Source of the DNA: Thelephora terrestris | Lineage: Eukaryota; Basidiomycota; Agaricomycetes; Thelephorales; Thelephoraceae | DNA length: 64,000 bases | Assembly: GCA_015956445.1 (NCBI GenBank) | Contig: WIUZ02000006.1 | Location: forward strand, 310,001 to 374,000 | Direction of reading: 5' to 3' | Shown here: positions 1 to 12,400 of the stretch, in pieces | Numbering within the stretch: position 1 is the stretch's first letter | Layout: the number at the start of each line of letters is the position of its first letter | Notes under the pieces: model-generated | Seen by the model: only the letters and a program-made list of their open reading frames with translations | Told to the model about the DNA's origin: nothing | Database searches by the model: none | Made by a program: the position numbers and the translations under genes

Positions 1-1308
1 GCGATCTCGCAAGCAGCCTTGACCTTTTCCCAGCTGTCTTCGACAAACATCACCTTTGCTCTGTCCACCTCTTGCTTCACCCTCTCTAGGCAAAGTTTCA
101 TGAACCCCACAGGATCGGATTTCAACGCCTTCATGAGTCTTGCACTCTCGTCCGCATAATAGGACGCCGTCATCTTGAGGAACGGGCTTTCGAACGCGGG
201 GAAATACATAGAATGAGTCCGAAGGTGGGCAATCAGTGACTTTATTTCTGGGCGAAGGTCGTGCGCCAACCCGCTGGCGTTAAACAAGATAATCAATTTT
301 TGGTCTGCCAGAAAACAAGGGGGCTTTACCCATTTTCTCGCTCCCATTGAGACCATTCTTCAATGCCTGCACTGAGGCGGCTAAACATTCTGGGCGTGCG
401 GAAGATCCGGTCCGCAAATAACTCGTACGCGAGAGCCCTGGGTGCGCCATAAGTAGTCTAGCTTGGGAAAGAGAGCGCGTGAAGCAGCTGACTTGAGATC
501 CTTCTGGTCTTTCCCCCGGCTTGTGTGATCTAGGTAAGCAAACAGCTTCTGGACCATTTCCTACGTGAAAATGCACTCGAGCCTGGAATCAAGGTATCAT
601 CCAGTTCGCACTCACGACTCGTCCCTCGAACCAATCACAGGTCTCGTTGAACGGCCTGATCCACTGCACGCCTTTCTCCTTTCTATCATCCAAGTCCTGA
701 GCCAACTCTCCGATACATCTCTCGAACTGCATCCTCACTTGATCGTACAAGTCTATCGGGTCCTTCATAGTAGACACAATCGTACGGCAAGCCGTAAATA
801 TGTTTTCGAACGATAAATTTGGAGGTGGGGGAAGTGCAGCTGCGGCCGACCGCGGTTTTGTGAGATAGTACCGGAGGAACCTGGTGACGAGGCTAATACA
901 TTCTGAGGAGTACTTGCCAAGGAGAGGCAGAGGCTTATCTAGAGTGGCGTCAACCTCGGGATGGGCTGGGAGATAATGGGTTCGCGGAAACGCACACGGA
1001 GCCCCTTCGACTTTCAACACAACGGAGACGATAGCATCTTCATCTGTAGCCTCCGCCATAATCACGTCGTCACCTTCCCTGATGTCATCATCTACGTTCC
1101 TGCCCGCAGATGATGCAGCAACCCGGGATCTCGATGCACTTGCTGAATCTGCATCTCGCGTCAGCCTTGGGGCCTTGCGCGGGTGAGTCTGCGGCGAGAA
1201 CTTCTCAACCCCTTTGTTCTTGAAAGCGGTCAGGATCTTCGGATGAGTCGAAAACGCATCTGACGTTTCCGGCAAGCCGAGGAGACAGTCGTAGTAGAGA
1301 GCGGACAT
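1..1308 (-). CDS. Cullin (CUL4-like), scaffold of a RING ubiquitin ligase; 3' part outside window
   Basis: Cullins hold a RING subunit (Rbx1) at the C-terminus and a substrate adaptor at the N-terminus. The start codon is at 1308. The first ~130 residues are a low-complexity Ser/Ala/Asp leader. Cullin-repeat sequence follows: an ACRTIV helix, LYDQVRMQFERCIGEL, then FNETCDWFEGRV. An intron begins at the GTGAGT right after that motif. The next exon reads EMVQKLFAYLDHTSR, matching the cullin 'LLxxLLTYLDRxY' element. Further exons give FPAFESPFLKMTASYYADES and a helix rich in KQEVDRAK, equivalent to the cullin 'Fxxx(T)xxYYxxES' helix. The gene runs off the left edge, so the RING-binding and neddylation domains are not visible. 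The N-terminal pattern resembles CUL4 more than CUL1 or CUL3. Family assignment is firm; the subfamily is inferred. Confidence 0.78.
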
Positions 1309-1546
1309 CTTTCAGGCAGGTTGGTTGATCGCCGATCATCGAACTGGTTCGCGACTGTCGCGGCCCAGGCGCACATGGGCCATTCCGTGGCCCCAGTGGG
1401 TCAATGTCACCAAAAAAAAATGGAGCCAGAAGAGATAAAAATCCTGTAAGCTATACACTATAGAGCGCGGATTTTCATCTGAAATAAAGATAAATCGCAT
1501 CAAACCCCTACAAGTCCTTACAAAATAAATAAGCAAATAAACAAAC

Positions 1547-2861
1547 TCAGTTACAAAAGTTGGTCCCGATCCACTCGCCTTGGTACGGGCCTAAGTGGTC
1601 GGTTATGTCGCTGGCGAAGACATTAGGGACTTCGCTGATGGTACAGCCAGGCTCTGTATCGTCGTCTCCGCTGCATGAGTTCCATTGGTCCGGCCCGATG
1701 ATGTGAATTTCACCGGCGACGTGGCTGAAGCCCAATTCTCGGCCAGGAACGATGGGGATGGGGTCCAAGGCGTGGTTAATGCGCCTGAAGTTATCCACCT
1801 GTAGCCTGAGATGAGAAAGGTGCCCAACGAATGAATTAATATCTGAGAGTGGTATACCTTTGAATCAAAGTAGTCAGCGAAAGCAGGTACACCAACCCTC
1901 GGAGTTCCGTAGGTAACACCTCTCACAGAGATGCTGGATGGAAGATTCAACCGAAGGAAGAGGGTGTCAAGTTCGGCAATAGCTCCCCCAAGTGAGTGGC
2001 CAACCTAGGTGTGAGGGCAACGGATAATGATTAATATCCATGAAGTTACCTGAGCGACTTAGACTTACGACGATGACGGAAGTTGTACCCTTGGAACCGA
2101 TCAGGTTATTCAACTCTGAAAGGATGATGCTCGCAGTTGCCTGATGCGAGTCTCTGAACCCTTGATGTACCTGTGCGTCGCTCGGAACTCCAGGAAATAA
2201 CGAGGCATCAAGCGATGCCTTGTTTATATCCGCGTCTATAAGGAGGGACAAGCTGAAACAAAATAGCGAAGAACCAGTGACCAAAAATCAGACCCATCAT
2301 TCCGGTCCCTGGTTTCGTTTCACGAGGAAACTCACAACTGGCTCGGGTCAGTTCCTTCATGCGAAACGACTGCAGCATTTTGGGCTGACCAATATCCAAC
2401 AAAGACTACAGGATGTGTCGTTCGTCAGGATCAAACATTCAGGGATATACCAGCAACCCACAGTGAGGAATATCTGCACCGTCGCCCCCAGTTAATGTCG
2501 TCTGGAAGCCAGGGTTGGCATCGCAGGCTCCTGAGGAAAGGCGGGCAGTTTTCGTCAACAAAATTGAACGTGGGGGTCAGTTTCGAACAATTTAGAACTC
2601 ACCCCCACAAGTCCAGTTTTCAATAATTGCAGGGTCGCAATACGCAGCCCTTGCAAACTGGGTGAATGGAGTGTAGCTCGAGATATCTTCACTCGAGAGG
2701 GTGGTCACGGTTCTCGGAACGAGGTCCCATTTGACCCCTCCGCTCCGGGAAAGAGTGGCCGTACGCCCAGGCCCAGGAGTCGGAGAGGTCCAAACCGGTG
2801 TAGAAACTAAAATTGCCAAGAGAAAGGGCTTGGGAGCTTTAAAGTAAGGAAGGGAAACCAT
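1547..2861 (-). CDS. Secreted class 3 lipase / feruloyl-esterase-like alpha/beta hydrolase
   Basis: Hydrolyses ester bonds of acylglycerols or related esters outside the cell. The start at 2861 gives a short hydrophobic signal sequence (PKPFLLAILVSTPVW). The mature part has the fungal class 3 pattern: SYTPFTQFARAAYC, a Cys-Asn-Pro stretch, VGYWSAQNAAVVSHEGTDPS, then FPGVPSDAQVHQGFRDSH. An intron falls just before the nucleophile elbow, and the next exon opens VGHSLGGAIAELD (catalytic Ser). The catalytic Asp is in NHALDPIPIVPG and the His in DHLGPY near the C-terminus, so the triad looks complete. Paired cysteines (WTCGGAC, NSCSGDDD, PGCTIS, the last residues) suit a secreted enzyme. There are at least five short introns, two of which I checked for phase (1801-1858 and the one before GHSLGG). 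About 300 residues, normal for the family. Confidence 0.88.
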
Positions 2862-3527
2862 TTCCTGGAGCTAGACAGAGACTTGAAGCCAGAGGACGAA
2901 GGACCGAAACGTTGATACCGCCCCGAAGGCCTTGGACGTGTATTTAAGCCATCCCTTCAGATGAGCTCTCAAGGCATTCCGAAAAACTGCCATCACAATA
3001 TGGTGGTTGCTATGTTTACAGCCCTATGAACTCAGTGCATGATTGATAACGAGGGAAAATTGATTACAGGTCATCTTGTGATTCTTTGGCTGCTTGAAAA
3101 AGAATCGAGCTAAAGCCGGAAGACCAAACGACAGCAGCCTACTTATAGGTGATTGCGAGCACAAGTCAACGGGTATCAAGGGCAGGGCTTCGCATCTTGA
3201 TCTCTGCCAATTGTCGCGTGATCGCGGAGTGGAGGCCCTACCTGAGTCGTTCGTGGCCCAATAAACGACGCCCACAGTGCCTGGGGTATGGATCAGAATA
3301 GCATCGATGAGGCTTCGGGCGTCGACGTCTCATGGGAGGTGTTGACGTGGAGATAGAACACCGCCAATATGGCCACAGAACGTGGATCGGGCGAGCCATA
3401 CACTTTAGTCGGATTGTCACATGCGACGGCAGAAATTCGCCATGCAAAACTTGAACGCACGGCTACAAAACGGGTGCTACAAGAGAAAGTGAAGACGAAA
3501 GTTCGACATGAGCAACAGCACAGAATT
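2862..3527. other. Intergenic, lipase promoter side
   Basis: No gene is supported in this 666-nt stretch. Read on the minus strand, a TTAAATA element near 2940-2946 lies about 80 nt upstream of the lipase start codon and could be its TATA-like box. The short ORFs here have no recognisable protein features and overlap in several frames. Confidence 0.5.
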
Positions 3528-4791
3528 TCATATTCCAGCACCTCCGGTAACTTCCAAAGTATGCCCGGAAACAAATGATGCAAGAGACGATGCGAGGCTG
3601 ATCACAATTCCCCAATCAGAAACAGGTGCAACTACAAAGATGCCTGGTCGACTCACAATAGCATTCCGTTCGCAGCTTCGTCAGGTGACGCACCTCGAGC
3701 AAGTGGAATCAGAGGGTAGGCCTTCGGACCGGGTTGGTTGGCACCAGGACCGGTCCCTGGGATACCGAGGGCAACCTTCTTGCCATCGATCTCGATGGTG
3801 GCACCCTCCTCCTTCGCCTGAGTCAACCTGTCATAACCGTCAGAGGCGAAACGCACGGTAACACAACTCTGAAGACCAACCTCGTGTGAACGAGACCAAA
3901 GGCGATAGTGTTGGCACGAACACCAAAAGGGCCCCACTCCTTGGCGATGGTTTTTGTAAGACCGATGACCGCAGCCTTGGCAGCAGCATAGTTCGCCTGA
4001 CCAACGTTACCGTGAAGACCAGAGACCGAAGAAACGTTGATGATCGAACGGTTCTCCTTGTTACCCTGATTCGCCATGAGCACAACAGGCACTCGAAGGC
4101 GAGAAAGGGCCGCGCACCTTGATACGCATATAAGGTGCAGCGGCGCGAATAAGTCTGAAAGGAGCGCGGACATGGATCTTCTGGAGGATATCCCAGGCAT
4201 CATCCGGAAGAGTATGAAGCATTTTGTCGTATGTGAACCCAGCTGCACAAACGTCCGTCAACCGCGTTTCGACACTTCAAGGGCACGACCACAAACCATT
4301 GTTCACTATGTGGTTGAGTTTCCCGTACTTGGCGATCGTTGCGTCGAGGACCTTCTTCGGGAAGTCATCAGCACCGACGTCCCCACCAACGGCGATGGCA
4401 TCCCCTCCGAACGCCTTGATCTCCTCAGCGACGAGCTGAGCTTTCTTTTCGTCCAGGCTGCAGAGGTTGGAATGTCAATGGGATTTCGTGACGGAGAAAA
4501 CGGGTAAAACGTGCTCGCTCACTACGACCTTCGCGCCCTCCTTGGCAAAGATGACAGCAGCGCTCCTTCCAATTCCCTATTACAAACAGGCGCGTCGCAT
4601 GAGCAAGGAATATCGAGAAGTGGGTGTAACCAACCTGGGCAGCACCTAGAATACAACACACTGTGAGCCACGGGAAGGCGCTGACGAAGACCCTAGGACT
4701 TACCGGTGATGATAACTACTTCTCCAGTAAGCAACCCCCGTGAGTGAATGTTGGACAAATGCCCTGAGATTTGTTCAAGTCGTTGAGCCAT
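3528..4791 (-). CDS. Short-chain dehydrogenase/reductase, FabG-like (3-oxoacyl-ACP reductase family)
   Basis: A Rossmann-fold NAD(P)-dependent oxidoreductase. The start MAQRLEQISGHLSNIHSR is at 4791 and the stop at 3528-3530. The cofactor motif TGAAQGIG follows LTGEVVIITG. Then come FAKEGAKVVVS, a DLDEKKAQLVAEEI helix and a VNNAG-type strand (HIVNNAG). The catalytic tetrad is visible: Ser in NVSSVSG and Tyr/Lys in NYAAAKAAVIG. The C-terminus is FVSGHTLEVTGGAGI. It has a longer insertion than bacterial FabG (EIDGKKVALGIPGTGPGAN region), as in fungal homologues. The gene is intron-rich: an 11-nt micro-exon (4635-4645) supplies part of the TGxxxGxG motif, flanked by two 58-nt introns (4646-4703 and 4577-4634). 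The substrate cannot be told from sequence; a mitochondrial fatty-acid-synthesis reductase or a general carbonyl reductase are both possible. Confidence 0.87.
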
Positions 4792-5131
4792 AGTCGTCTG
4801 GGTCACGGCACGGGTCCTGCTGATCTCAGGCAGTCAGTGGGGTAGAGTAGTTCCGGTGTCACATTGCTCGTGATTACCGATTAGCGTTCACGCCCCGCAA
4901 TTACTCACAGCCGGAGGATCCGGATGATGACGAACAAACCAGCTAATTGGCGCAAAGCAAAACGATACAGGTCACGACAGGATAAGTTACGCATGATACA
5001 AACACGATACACGATGACTGTGGAAGCTCGGAGAATTATGCATGATGTGTGAGACCCTAAGCATGAACAAAGCACAGAACGAACAGAAGAAACATTCCAA
5101 AAATACTGTACCTGGCGTAGCAGACGCGTTA
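4792..5131. other. Intergenic, upstream of SDR and downstream of F-box gene
   Basis: 340 nt with no supported gene. It should contain the SDR promoter and the F-box gene 3' UTR; I recognise no specific element. Confidence 0.5.
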
Positions 5132-6933
5132 TTAAGCCATCATCTCGTCGTCGTCCCTTGGTGTATCACCCGGGCGATCCTCTCTCACCACCAGCGGGAC
5201 CTCGCGTATCACTCCTAGTTTGGGAAGTTCTTTCCAAGACAACCCAGACAGTATCGCCGCATCGTCCGCCCCCTCCACGAACACGTCCTTGAGAGGCGAG
5301 CCATGCTTTTGCCTCGAATTCACCATTCCCATCACCACTTCGGTAGATATCGGGAATTCGATGTTACTCAGAACGATCTCTTTCAGCCTTGGACACATCG
5401 TGACGATCTTCCTCTTTAATGGGCTTCCTTCCGTACCAACTTCCGAGCTCGGGGTTTCCACACAAGGCCAGGTCGGCATGACGTCTGGCACCAATGCACC
5501 GAGGATTATCGAAGCGCGGGAGTTGACGATCGTGAGTGTTTCGAGAGATGGAACGAGGAAGAAAAATGCCTTCCATTCGATGAGGTCCTCGCCTGGCGGG
5601 GAGAAGGGGTCGGGATCGAACGCCTTGATCGTCACAGACTTCACGCCTCTTAGATCCAAAGGTTGTAATAGTGCGTTAAGAATAGTGATGGCGGAGGCGC
5701 TGGACCGATGAGCGGGATTATACGGACGATAGATCCGGAAGGGTGGGACATGTTCCGTCGCAGACAACGCCGTGACCTGTATTATGGATTTCAGTCTTGA
5801 AGCTGGGTGGGTATTCCATTCGCTGACTTGGAGCTCTCGGAGGTTGTTCATTTGTGGGAATGAGCTGATATCGTGCGGGAAAACTGCCGCGCCTTTGTGT
5901 GTCCTTGTGAGCATGTCGATCGCGAGAGAAACGGTCGGTGATAGGGAAAAGTAGAACATGTTCGCAGGTGAAGGGGATTCAAGCCGTAGGTGGATATCGC
6001 CGTCGAGTGGTATAGGAGTTGGCTGCGAGATCGGCGGTGATATACCAACGCAGCGGAGGGTGAGTTGCTTGAGGTTCGGACATTGAGCAATTGCTAAGGC
6101 CAGTTGATGTTGCTGATCTTTGTTCGACGGGGCGTGGAGGAAAATGAATTTCAGAGTTCTTCCCACCGCTTCCGGCCAAAGCATCCAACAGTGCAGGCGC
6201 TCCAATTTCGGATGGTCCGAGGAAAACATAGGAGGGAATGCGATTTGGCCATGCTGGCCAGTCGAGCCGAACCGTCCGAGCCGTAGAGTTTTCAATTGCG
6301 GTGCCGGAGCAGAAAAGGCGGCGGATATCTGGTCCAGACTCTCCTTGTGGATCGTCCGTATGCGCACATATCGAAAACGGTGCACGTGTTTGGCCAACGT
6401 GTCTAGACGGTGGGCCTTGTGGACGGGAAGGGCTTGGGCCCTCGTCGAGACGGTGATGTCGAGTGGGGCTTGCTTGGAACGGTGAAGGACGAGCCTGAGC
6501 CCCCCGAGCAGGGCCTCTTCGTCGGGCATGTCGAGGTCGAGTTCGATGATTGACCACAATCGAGGAACGGAGATCGCGACGTCTCGCCAAAGGCGGCAAA
6601 CAGACATGACACGCATCCATGTGTTATCGTTCAGGGAATCGCGGACCTCGAAGAAAATTTCTGCAAGGACCTCGTTGGGCAGTCGGAAGATGGGCCTATA
6701 CTGGTTCTGAGAGGTACGGACGAAGGAGGTGATCTGTGTTAGATCGGCTTGGAGGGCAAGGACGAGGGCTGCGGCTATCTCCGCCTACAAAACACCCTTA
6801 GTGGAGGAAAAAGGATAATAGTGAAGAACTGAACTTGTTCTGGGCCAGATGTAAAAGACAACTGTCGCAAGGACTGAGTTGTGTGGATCATCCTGGACAA
6901 CATTTCGTTTCTTGATTGCTGATTACCGTGCAT
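5132..6933 (-). CDS. F-box protein with leucine-rich C-terminal region
   Basis: A probable substrate receptor of an SCF ubiquitin ligase. The F-box reads FRLPNEVLAEIFFEV, then WMRVMSVCRLWRDVAIS and PRLWSIIELD, the usual basidiomycete layout (LPxEVLxEIF...VCRxWRxIAxxxPxLW). The remaining ~450 residues are a leucine-rich solenoid-like region with repeated hydrophobic steps (APAPQLKTLRLG, CPNLKQLTLRC, VPSLETLTIVN, CPRLKEIVLSN), typical of this expanded family. I place the start at 6933, in a short first exon (MHGNQQSRNEMLSRMIH...), joined through a 50-nt intron (GTTCAG...TTGTAG, phase 0) to AEIAAALVLALQADLTQI. That donor is weak, so the first exon is less certain than the rest. Such proteins occur in large lineage-specific families and the substrate is unknown. 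Confidence 0.82.
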
Positions 6934-7685
6934 GTTCTGTAAAATGAGATATCAGAGTGATACGGGAGCTAAACGAGAGCATCAGACGACCAACGGATAG
7001 TTCGGAAGTGGCTTGTACCATAGAAGATGGGAGAGGTGCGGAGGGAGGGTGCAATGATCGGCGGAAAACTCCGAACCTTCAATCCTTTTCCCCAAAGCAC
7101 AGCACTCTGGATCTCGAACAAAACGTTGAGTCCACGGATCTAGCAGCTGGTTGAACCAAACAATAGCCGCTCTTCTTGCAAGAGTTTTTGTTTTGGGTCA
7201 TCCTGGTTGCTCCCCAGGACACGTCCAATGCCACCGCTTGTGCGCATGGGCATCACACACGGATAACCCCTCACCATAGTTTTGGGTGGGCAGGTTCTTT
7301 GTCCATCGGATACGTTCTCTCTCACGTGGGGTACCCAACCGCTAATCCACCGACCTTCCCATCACACATAACAAGATTCCTATCCTCGGTGAGGATTACA
7401 AATACATAGGAACGATTACAGAGAACTGCCAGCATGAAATTCCAGCAACTGAGGCATGACCTATAAACTGCGCCCTGACCAAGCTGTTAGGGTCCAACGT
7501 GTGGCCCATCATTCGAGACTCAAAGCATTAAATTCTCACGGAAACATGGGATGTCGGAAGCACCATGCAATTCGCTGGGCTCGGACGAGTAAGCGTGAGA
7601 AAAGCCGTGAGAGCGACGAGCACTTGAAACCGGGTCGGGGGATCCCGAACTCCAGGACTCCCATTATACATGCCATTAGCCAACA
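6934..7685. other. Intergenic between divergent F-box and peptidase genes
   Basis: About 750 nt between two divergently transcribed genes, so it should carry both promoters. I see no TATA-like element placed well for either start, no repeat and no ORF with protein-like features. Confidence 0.5.
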
Positions 7686-8935
7686 ATGCTCTCGTTCGCG
7701 GGCCATCCAGCGCCCGGTTGCTACGGGCGAGCCTTGAGCTCTCATCATCGCGCATTCTACTTGCGGGGACGCAGTGTCTGGTGGAGATCAATGGCGACGG
7801 TCACCAATGGGCTCCCAGCACAATCTAGCCTGACGGGGGGCTTGGACTCGCATCTCCTCGCCGCCCTTCGTCAGTCAGCCCAGAAGGGGGCAACTCTCGG
7901 AGATCTGTCTCGTGAGTTCACTACCAACGCCGGTCGGGTCCTGAGGGTCTCCCTGCCCTATGAATCCACACCACCGCTATCTAGGCGGCTCGCGTTTGAT
8001 AAATTGGGCTCGAGTAGGGACCATCAGGGAGTCGTCATGGTCGCTCATTGTATCCGCCCAAAGGACGATTCAAACCCTCAGAAAGCGAAAGTCAAGCTAT
8101 CATCTGGATTCGTTGTTGGGGATGGGCTTATCGTGACGTGCGCCCACACGTTCGAAGAGGTGGGTACTTCCATAACCTCCTTTGATAAACTTGACCGGAA
8201 CTGGAATCCTTCACCCAGGCCCGGAGGTCCTCACCGCTCTTACACACTGACGGAGCCCTATCAGGCTCCTTCGTCATTTCCTGCAACGTGGGCTCTCAGC
8301 GCGGGTACAGCATCTACCCTGTAAAGAGCATTCCATCATGCATCCCCCGTTCCGACGTACTGCTACTCGAAGTACTTCAACCTGATATCGAGCTAGGGCT
8401 CCCGAAGCTCACGTCTCTCCCTGTCTCACCCTACCCAGTGCACAAGGACACGCAAGTTCGAGCTCATTTCGTGACGGACAGCCAAGAGCCCCTTCTCTCC
8501 TTGGGTCAGCACAGCTGGTCGTCATGGATGGGAACTGCGGGAGTTTACCGAGCCTGGGCAGAATGCACGGTGCGAGGGTATCGTGATTTCGCTGGAAGAG
8601 AGACGCACGTGAGTACATTCAACTCTTCTCTCCGAGTCTTACTCATGTAGGTCACTAAGCCCGGGACTTACGACGCGCTGAATCATATGATGTTCACGCC
8701 CCTTCCCACGTCAGGATCTTCCGGCGGCCCTATCGTGGACAAGGTTACCGGTGCCGTGGTTGGGATGGTTTTGGGATCGCAGATGGACGGTAGCAGGGTT
8801 GATGGTATGCGCGGATGGGGTATACCGGCGGAGATTATCTTCGAGGTGGGTCGTATACATCTCAATCCCATATCCGATATATGACATCCATCTATCCAGA
8901 TGTTCAGCCTTCCTGGTTTAGAGGGAAAGGAGTAA
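7686..8935 (+). CDS. Trypsin-like serine peptidase (HtrA/S1-like fold), possibly organelle-targeted
   Basis: The chymotrypsin-fold catalytic triad is visible: His in VTCAHTF after GFVVGDGLI, Asp in RSDVLLLEVL, and Ser in TSGSSGGPIVD. No PDZ domain is seen, unlike HtrA. The ORF begins at 7686 with a basic, Ser/His/Arg-rich leader (LSSHHRAFYLRGRSVWWRS) that looks like a mitochondrial presequence; a second Met at 7791 would remove it. Three introns fit: 8167-about 8219 (GTGGGT...CCCAG, phase 0), about 8609-8650 (GTGAGT...TAG), and about 8846-8899 (GTGGGT...CCAG). The last exon is short and ends LPGLEGKE then TAA at 8933. The C-terminal half (GAVVGMVLGSQMDG, GMRGWGIPAEIIFE) is the pattern of an uncharacterised basidiomycete family. 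Role unknown; protein quality control is a guess from the fold. Confidence 0.8.
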
Positions 8936-9423
8936 CTGGTGAGGCCTCGCCAATTGCAACTCGCCGCTCTGTGTCCCCGACTGATAGATGTGTAACAAGT
9001 CCGCGGAAGACTCCCCACAATCCTGAGTAATGTCCAATAAGATTGTGTTCTACGACGTCATCATTGCCACCAGCGACAATAACGAAAGGCAGATACACAG
9101 CTTGTCTGTGACCCCGAACTTGAGACCGAGTGGGAAGGAGTTATTGAGTCGAGAACGTGACCATGGACTTTCCGCCCTCTACATTCATGGTACTCCACAA
9201 GCGGGTCTCCACGCCGGCTGCGCAGCACATCCGCAAGCTCTGAGAGGCACATTTTGGCGCGACCTCAGCACGGAGTAAACCATTCGTCAACAATGGGAGA
9301 GATTCGAGAAAGGACATGCTGGTGGTCGCACTCCGATGAAGCTCACTATAAATCGCGGCCTAAACACAGACATACAATTTCTCTCTAAAACTAGTGACAG
9401 GATACATCCTATAGCAAAGCATC
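8936..9423. other. Intergenic between convergent peptidase and P450 genes
   Basis: 488 nt between two 3' ends. Short overlapping ORFs are present but none has recognisable features or plausible splice partners. Confidence 0.5.
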
Positions 9424-12400
9424 TCAATCAAAGATGTCAGTGGCGAACCGCGATCCCTTTGAGAGTTGTGCCAAGTATGTAGCAGCTTCTCCCTTATTTC
9501 CCCCCTTCGCTTCCAGGAGAATATCACTCAACTTATCCTTCACACCCAAAGCTACTTTCCCGGACCCACAGAAATAGTACTGAATACTCGCGTCAAGGTT
9601 GTGCGCACAGGGTCAGGTGAACGGAAGATGCTTACGCTTGCATTTTCTCGAAACCACTTCCTGATGACATCTTTGTCCTGCCAGACACGACTGTAACGAA
9701 CGAGTAAGCGGTAATGCGTGAGAACTTCACGATAGCACTCACTCTTGAACGTATTTCGCTCCCTCGGATTTAGTGGCATCCCTGGAGAAAGCCGGTCGAA
9801 CTTCCAGTAGGCCCGACTTGGTCCATTCATTGATGTCCGTCTCCGAGTACAAGTAATCCTCCCCCGGAGACCTGCATCCAAAGAACAAAAGCATCTTTCC
9901 AACATCTCGTCCAGACTCCTTTTGTAACGCTCGTTCCTGGATGAAACCATGCATGGGGGCAATGCCAGACCCTGCTGCAATCATCACAACAGGAATGGAT
10001 GGGTCAGCTGGGAGGTGGAACGCGTTGGAAGGTCGCACGGCCATCTGCACTTTGTCACCCGACCGGAGACCGCCCAAGTACGTAGAGGCAACACCCATGA
10101 ATTCTTCCTCCTTCCCAGACAATGGGGGAGCCTTGATGATGCTGACAGTCAGGGTGACACGTTGTGGGTTCCAGAGGGGAGAAGAGGAGATCGAGTACTG
10201 TCTGGTTCGCATGGGAGGGAGCATCTCCAGGAATTGGGTGAACGTGGGTTGGATATCAGAGTTTGCCTCGAGGATGTCCAGCACACTAACACGTTTCTCT
10301 AATACCTCTTTTGCATAGTTTTCCAATAGGCTGTCAAGAGCCTGGGTAGCGGCCTCAGATTTGGAACTCTTCAAAAGATTGCGAAGGTTCCGTGGGGTTG
10401 CTGGTTGAGAAAGTTCAACATATCCGCTCAAGAGCCCAAAGAACGATATCCGCTGTCCGACTGGTAAGGAGCTAGGGACATTTGAAGACAGAGTGATCTA
10501 CAGGACATGGATCAGTAACCCCAGGAGCAGGGCAGTGTGCCCTACGTACCTCTTGTTCAGCAGGGAGCCTGAAGTGGCTGAGTATACGTTTTACGTCTCG
10601 AATTGGGTTTACAGGTAGACTGAAAGGGCGGAAGGTTAGCCAAACGGGAATAAATCGGATACACGAAACGCGCACATGGCCAGATAATCCCCTGCAGCGT
10701 ACGTCTGACCAACTGGTAATTCGAACTCTACAGAATATTAGATAAGATTTTGTGTGTTTGAGGGGACATACCAATGTGTCTTTTCACTGGCTTTCCATGC
10801 GCCGTTAAAACTGCATTACTGATCACTTCGCCAAATTCTGCATCTGTCTGACGGAGTGTAGCTGCCCTCTCCGTTCCCGTCGACAATTCCTTGATCTCGA
10901 TTGCTGGAACCGAGATTGAAGAGGTAGTGCTGTACTCCTGTAGGAAAATGCTTGAACTCGTGTATTAGGGGAACTGTCACACAAGTTTACCTCCATCAAC
11001 TTCTTAAACAGGTTCTCTTCCCATTTGTCAAAATCGTGAAACAATTCTGACCCTCCCGCATCGCCTTCCCCTCTAGGAACGAGGGCATTTCCACCATTGT
11101 TGGCGATCAACTCGTCAATAAGTTTCGGAATACGTTGATACGTTTGGACCCAATCACGGTTTCCACAGCCAAATACCGCATATTTGATATTTGAGAGCGA
11201 CAAGTTGCCCTGCAAACCGCTCAACCATTTGAAAAAATATGCAGCATTATCTGCAGGCTCGCCTTACATCTAGGTCAATCTATCATGCGAATCCCAAAGA
11301 GATAAACGCCATACCCTCGAAAGAAGCAGCGATGATAACCACAGGCCCATTAGATGGTATCTTTTCAGCGGCAGAGTCTAGAGTTCCAATGGAAGGTCGG
11401 AACCCATGTCCAGGGGCGTCAGAGGCGATCCTTTGAGCGAATGATTCGCAGGTTCCAGAGTTTGATCCGTACAAGAGATAGAGTGGTATCTTCCCAGACA
11501 CGTCGGATGGTACAGAAGTGAAAGTTGATGCCGAGGCATGACCGTTGATCTGAGTCGGGAGTTTAGCACTCGAAGGGGTGGCGTAGAGCCTCGCAGATCT
11601 GTTCCTCGGATATGCGCGAATGTAAAACCCGACTGGTTTGATGGTCACAGTCTGTTTTAACCGCAGGGTGTAACTTGGGTCGTCAAATACGAGATCGAAT
11701 CGCTGGAATATAGTGGCAACAGCCATCTGAGCTTCCTGCAAGGCAAAGCCCCGTCCCTAGACTTGCGGTTGAGCTCGATGGCACTACAAGATGACAGCGC
11801 GGGAGACCCACGATACATGCACGCAAACCAAATCCAAACGGGTGCCAAGCATTCGGCTGGCGTGGAGAAGAGATTCAAATAATTTCACTGGACAGGAAGA
11901 GGCGGGGACCTACTGGCAATGCCTCGAACTTCCCGTCCAACATCCGCTCAGGTTTGAAGAGGTCCCCCTGGCGGGGACGTTAGAGTTTAGATTGGTAAGA
12001 GGAAGAATTTCAAGTGACATACATCGTCTCCCCATACCTCTGGGTCACGGTGGACCTGGGTAACATTGACCAAGATGTTGTCTTCCAAGGTGACAAAGTA
12101 CTTTCCGTTACCAAGCGTGGTGGCTTCCTTAGGGTGAACAGACCGCGTCGAAGCGGGGGGCCGAAGTCTGAGGGTTTCCCTCATGACGGCGAGCGTATAG
12201 GGCATCTTGGGCAGATCCTCCAAAGAAACCATCCGGTCCCCCAGTACCTCATCGATCTCAGCCCTCAACTTGAGGAGGACCTCGGGGTGTTTGAGAACCT
12301 CGTAAGTCACAAACGTGAGCATGGCTGCGTGTCATTCGTCAGCTATCACCCTTGTATGTGGTAAACATAACGTACCGGAGGTGGTTTCATGACCAGCAAT

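Noticed and set aside
5979-6620. 213-codon minus-strand ORF
   Set aside because: Overlaps the F-box gene in another frame; Arg/Pro/Ser composition typical of a shadow.
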